From the NCBI GenBank assembly GCA_902805755.1, contig CADCUA010000432.1:1-6941 (forward strand): 6,941 bases of DNA, written 5' to 3'. Source of the DNA: an uncultured Lysobacter sp. (lineage in GTDB: Bacteria > Pseudomonadota > Gammaproteobacteria > Xanthomonadales > Xanthomonadaceae). The notes below the pieces were generated by a model that was not told the DNA's origin, ran no database searches, and was given only the letters and a program-made list of their open reading frames with translations. Of this stretch, positions 6,453 to 6,941 are shown in pieces (the stretch's first letter is position 1; each line of letters opens with the position of its first letter). Both the position numbers and the translations under genes were made by a program.

Positions 6453-6476
6453 GAGGCCGGCGCGGGGGCCGGCCTC
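6453..6476 (-). terminator. GC-rich hairpin terminator after the D,D-carboxypeptidase gene
   Basis: GAGGCCGGC (6453-6461) and GCCGGCCTC (6468-6476) form a perfect 9-bp stem with a 6-base loop. It begins 14 bases after the stop codon of the carboxypeptidase gene. On the minus strand the following bases are TTCGTATG, a poor U-tract, so termination may be partial. It lies just upstream of the predicted ybeD promoter, consistent with a transcript boundary. Confidence 0.65.
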
Positions 6477-6490
6477 GAACGCTGCGTTCC

Positions 6491-6941
6491 TCAGGTGGCT
6501 TCCCACCACATCAGCAGTTCGTGCCACAGGCGCTTGAAGAAGCCGGCTTCCTCGATCGCGTCCAGCGCGATCAGCGGGCGCTGCGCCACGATCTTGCCAT
6601 CGAGCGTGACCTTGACCGAGCCGATCTTCTGGCCCTTCTTGATCGGCGCGAGCAAACGGCTGGGCAGGTCCATCGTCGGCTTCAGCCGGTCGTACTTGCC
6701 GCGCGGCACGGTGATCAGCATGGGCTCGGGCAGGCCGAGCTTGATTTCATCAGCCGCGCCCTTCCACACCTTCTGCGTCGCCACCGCCTTGTCCTTCTCG
6801 AACAGGCGATGCGTTTCAAAGAAGCGGAAGCCCCAGTTCAGCAGCGCCTGGCTGTCGTCGGCGCGCTGCTTTTCCGAAGTCGAACCGACGACCACCGAGA
6901 CCAGGCGCTGGTCGCCGCGCTTGGCCGACGCCATCAGGCCG
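6491..6941 (-). CDS. dacC: D-alanyl-D-alanine carboxypeptidase (PBP5/6 family), C-terminal part
   Basis: This is a low-molecular-mass penicillin-binding protein that removes the terminal D-Ala from peptidoglycan pentapeptides at the periplasmic face of the inner membrane. The window holds the last 149 residues; the frame is open to the right edge and the true start and the SxxK, SxN and KTG motifs lie outside. The end of the transpeptidase domain is visible as MASAKRGDQRLVSVVVGS and SQALLNWGFRFFET. The beta-rich PBP5 C-terminal domain follows (ITVPRGKYDRLKP, then KKGQKIGSVKVTLDGKIV). The last residues, AGFFKRLWHELLMWWEAT, form the amphipathic membrane-anchoring helix of this family. Family is firm; the choice among dacA, dacC and dacD symbols is by convention, since Xanthomonadaceae often carry the name dacC. 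It precedes ybeD-lipB-lipA on the same strand, as in many gammaproteobacteria. Confidence 0.94.
   Translation of the reverse strand, partial: GLMASAKRGDQRLVSVVVGSTSEKQRADDSQALLNWGFRFFETHRLFEKDKAVATQKVWKGAADEIKLGLPEPMLITVPRGKYDRLKPTMDLPSRLLAPIKKGQKIGSVKVTLDGKIVAQRPLIALDAIEEAGFFKRLWHELLMWWEAT

Noticed and set aside
1..6941. A hidden mobile element, defence system, CRISPR array or riboswitch
   Set aside because: All main genes are recognised housekeeping or transport genes with conserved order. I found no repeat array, integrase or transposase frames, tRNA-like fold or large structured leader.

Overview
The window looks like ordinary chromosomal core DNA from a high-GC gammaproteobacterium. The protein sequences, especially LipA, LipB and the DUF493 protein, read most like those of the Xanthomonadaceae/Lysobacteraceae (Xanthomonas, Lysobacter and relatives). 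That assignment rests on recalled family resemblance, not on a search. GC-rich codon use is uniform across the genes. I see no transposase, integrase, tRNA, rRNA, CRISPR array or other sign of recent transfer.

Layout from left to right: (1) the C-terminal 148 residues of a MacB/FtsX-type ABC transporter permease on the + strand; (2) a 262-bp convergent intergenic gap with a perfect hairpin, a doubtful cysteine-containing small ORF on the minus strand and a short GCCATC tandem repeat; (3) on the minus strand, a 10-helix EamA/DMT exporter of the YedA type; (4) a strong intrinsic terminator that ends the next gene; (5) prc, the periplasmic tail-specific protease, minus strand; (6) a 259-bp gap holding the probable lipA terminator and the prc leader; (7) lipA, lipB and a ybeD-like DUF493 gene, all minus strand and closely packed; (8) a hairpin and the C-terminal part of a D,D-carboxypeptidase (DacA/DacC family), minus strand, running off the right edge.

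Transcription of the large block is right to left: dac, then ybeD-lipB-lipA, then prc, then yedA. The order dac-ybeD-lipB(-lipA) is a classic gammaproteobacterial neighbourhood. LipB moves an octanoyl group from acyl carrier protein to lipoyl domains, and LipA inserts two sulfurs to make lipoate for pyruvate and 2-oxoglutarate dehydrogenases and the glycine cleavage system. Dac and Prc act at the envelope: the first trims peptidoglycan pentapeptides, the second processes or degrades periplasmic proteins.

I did not find a convincing undescribed system. The most useful new reading is a good sigma70-type promoter (TTGGGA, 17 nt, CATAAT) whose predicted start falls on the A of the ybeD ATG, which suggests a leaderless mRNA for the lipoate operon. 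The second is the small three-cysteine ORF next to a hairpin in the convergent gap; it has a good ribosome-binding site but could be chance.
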